From QHBQ01 sp038230695 (GTDB taxonomy: Bacteria > Chloroflexota > Chloroflexia > QHBQ01): a stretch of DNA of 33,452 nt. The stretch covers positions 1-33,452 of the forward strand of contig JBBRMT010000020.1 in assembly GCA_038230695.1 (NCBI GenBank), in the 5' to 3' direction. The notes beneath the pieces were generated by a model. It saw only the letters and a program-made list of their open reading frames with translations, did not search any database and was not told where the DNA came from. Shown here in pieces: positions 31,939 to 33,452 of this stretch. The translations under genes were made by a program, and so were the position numbers. Within the stretch, counting starts at the first letter, position 1. Each line of letters begins with the position of its first letter.

Positions 31939-32996
31939 TGCGCTTGCGGGTCATTCACGGTATGCGCACGGGATAATGCCGCCAGGTTGCCGCGTAGCTG
32001 GATGTACCGCACCGTCCAACCAATGCCAAGCGCAATCAGATTGAGCATCTCGCGTTCCGTGTCGCTGTAACTGCGTTTGGTGGCTGCCTTGATTACCAAC
32101 GCGCCAACTACCTCATGCTCGGCAAGTAGTGGCACGGCCAGCAGAGGTAGGCTATTATCGCTGCGCCCCTGGGGTTGGGTAATCCCCTCGCCTGTGGCGA
32201 ACACCTTTTCCGCCGCCTCGCGCAAACCGACGGCATCAGGTTCACCCTCTAGCTGGTAGCCAAGCAGCGCCGTCTGCAACGGCTCACCATTGTTCTCGCC
32301 CTTCAAGTAAATTGCGCCCTGGGCCGGGCTGGCAAAGGCCTCGAGCAGCATAGTCAGGCTCTCGGTCATCAGCTTGTTAATGTCGGGGTTGTCTTCACGC
32401 GGCGATATCAGGTTGGTAAGCACCGCAAGGAACTGGGTACGCACCCGCAACTCCTCAGTGATCCGCATCTTACTGGAGATGTTGCAAAGTACGTGTTGCG
32501 CCCCTACCATCTTGCCGAACGGATCACGCACCGCCACGCTAGATAGCGATACATATACCCGCTCTCCATTACGCACATTACGCAAAATTACCAGGCGATC
32601 CTTGATTTGCCCATAGTTCGCCAGATCGTTGTCAATGCCGTCGCGGTCGGATCTGTCCTCCCATACATGGTCGGGCAAGCGCCTACCGATGATTTTCTTC
32701 TCATCCTCGCCCAAACCCAGGATCGTACCCAGATATGGATTGATGAAGACAACCTCACCGCTGGCGTTGCTGAAGTAGACCCCATCCTGCGCGTTACGCA
32801 ACAGTTGCATGGGGCGGGCATCCTGCTCCTTGCGTGAGCCTTCGATTAGCACGCGACTGTATTTGTTCTCAAGATCGCGTAGCTCCTGGTTGATGCTTTT
32901 ATTTTCCTCGCGTAGACGCGCGTTCTCATCACGTATAGTCGCATCATCCTCAGCGGGGTTGGGGCTAGTGGTTTGGTTGGGCTGTGTGGCAGACAC
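31917..32996 (-). CDS. Coiled-coil PAS-GAF sensory protein without output domain
   Basis: 359 aa from a GTG at 32996, chosen because AGGAGG (CCTCCT at 33003-33008 on the plus strand) lies six bases upstream; the in-frame TTG at 33017 precedes that site and is not credible. A short polar N-terminus and a coiled coil (ENARLREENKSINQELRDLE) are followed by a PAS domain (about 60-185, with LLRNAQDGVYFSNASGEVVF and later VGAQHVLCNIS) and a GAF domain (about 190-340, ending VGALVIKAATKRSYSDTERE). No histidine kinase, GGDEF or cyclase domain is present, so it must pass its signal to a separate partner. It is cytoplasmic. PAS/GAF ligands cannot be deduced. Confidence 0.88.
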   Translation of the reverse strand: MSATQPNQTTSPNPAEDDATIRDENARLREENKSINQELRDLENKYSRVLIEGSRKEQDARPMQLLRNAQDGVYFSNASGEVVFINPYLGTILGLGEDEKKIIGRRLPDHVWEDRSDRDGIDNDLANYGQIKDRLVILRNVRNGERVYVSLSSVAVRDPFGKMVGAQHVLCNISSKMRITEELRVRTQFLAVLTNLISPREDNPDINKLMTESLTMLLEAFASPAQGAIYLKGENNGEPLQTALLGYQLEGEPDAVGLREAAEKVFATGEGITQPQGRSDNSLPLLAVPLLAEHEVVGALVIKAATKRSYSDTEREMLNLIALGIGWTVRYIQLRGNLAALSRAHTVNDPQAQQKGYLN

Positions 32997-33105
32997 GGAT
33001 GGCCTCCTGGATACCAATTATGGTCGTTTTATTTAGAAGTAGGAAGTTGGCGATGGCCTGGATATACAAACTGTAATAGGAATGTACCTTGCCATTGCAA
33101 TAAAC

Positions 33106-33135
33106 ATTATATCACAACGGCAAGTAAAATGTAAA
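33106..33135 (-). promoter_or_regulatory. Promoter of the PAS-GAF gene
   Basis: On the minus strand, TTTACA (33130-33135), an 18-bp spacer and TATAAT (33106-33111) preceded by TGA. The leader is about 100 nt. Confidence 0.6.
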
Positions 33136-33157
33136 TAGGGGCATGGCTAGATCTGAT

Positions 33158-33452
33158 CTATGGATGGGCAATCTTCAACCCGCGTCGCTGCCCCTCGGCG
33201 TGCAATCGCGCCGCCGCTGCATCCAAAGTCGCGTCGGTTTTAGCGAAGCAGAAGCGAGCAAGGTACTTGGCCTCATGCTTCTGCGCCTCGACGTAGAAGG
33301 CCGAGGGCGGGATGCAGGCCACCCCCACTTCGGCGGTGAGGTAGCGGGCGAACTCCACATCGTCGGCGCAACCGTAGGCGGAGGTGTCGGCCATCACGAA
33401 GAAGGTGCCTTGTGGGCGCAGCGGGGTCAGACCCGCCGCCTCCAACCCGCTA
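33158..33452 (-). CDS. Aminotransferase class I/II, C-terminal part (cut by window)
   Basis: The frame is open to the window edge; the N-terminal ~290 residues are missing. The visible 97 residues match the C-terminal small domain of methionine/kynurenine-aminotransferase-like enzymes (YbdL type): PQGTFFVMADTSAYG, EFARYLTAEVGVACIPPSAF followed by Y, and YLARFCFAKTDATLDAAAARL, where R in ARFCF is the substrate carboxylate-binding Arg. It is a second aminotransferase of a different subgroup from the one at 20273. It is followed by no clear terminator in the 25 bp before the PAS-GAF promoter. Confidence 0.88.
   Translation of the reverse strand, partial: SGLEAAGLTPLRPQGTFFVMADTSAYGCADDVEFARYLTAEVGVACIPPSAFYVEAQKHEAKYLARFCFAKTDATLDAAAARLHAEGQRRGLKIAHP

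Overview
The window is a GC-rich bacterial chromosome segment with no 16S gene. I infer a member of the Chloroflexota (Chloroflexia-like). The grounds are gene content (S-layer-homology plus Asp-box surface proteins, a cyclase/NTPase/TPR regulator, B-box zinc-finger membrane proteins, SEDS, YkoEDC thiamine transport) and abundant GC-rich palindromic and heptameric intergenic repeats. Promoters are unusually uniform: TTGCNN or TTGACN, a 17-bp spacer and TATAAT, often with an upstream TGC.

Layout. (1) 1-3456: the end of an operon-like cluster with a Pro/Thr-tailed protein cut by the window edge, a tandem E1-like (ThiF-fold) enzyme with a degenerate first half and an intact second half, and an overlapping cysteine-free 172-aa protein that ends in LRIRG. 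This is the best candidate for an undescribed system (ubiquitin-like chemistry). (2) 3557-5160: tRNA-Gly(CCC), back-to-back with an orphan MalK/UgpC-type ABC ATPase. (3) 5159-10992: B-box membrane protein, HD-domain protein, RodA-like SEDS glycosyltransferase, a coiled-coil/zinc-ribbon protein with a Q/P/Y-rich linker, and an alkaline-phosphatase-fold membrane protein that lacks key metal ligands. (4) 11001-15775: GH38 alpha-mannosidase behind a perfect palindrome, then a secreted Ycf48-like propeller. (5) 15788-21448: a repeat-rich gap, a large cyclase-like/NTPase/TPR regulator on the minus strand, a small HTH protein and a class I aminotransferase. (6) 21471-25177: SLH-anchored Asp-box surface protein. 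(7) 25187-30342: a TPP riboswitch with terminator, followed by thiN and the ykoE-ykoD-ykoC ECF transporter, which together form a thiamine/HMP uptake and TPP-synthesis unit, interrupted by many repeats. (8) 30364-33452: HAD phosphatase, a small convergent gene, an apparent orphan transcription unit without a convincing ORF, a PAS-GAF protein and the end of an aminotransferase.

Two kinds of non-coding structure recur. Degenerate heptamer arrays (a CT dinucleotide every 7 bp on one strand) sit in most intergenic gaps and run into the ends, the start or the middle of several genes. Palindromic GC-rich elements include two long inverted-repeat elements of one family. All functional calls come from reading the sequence; no database search was possible.
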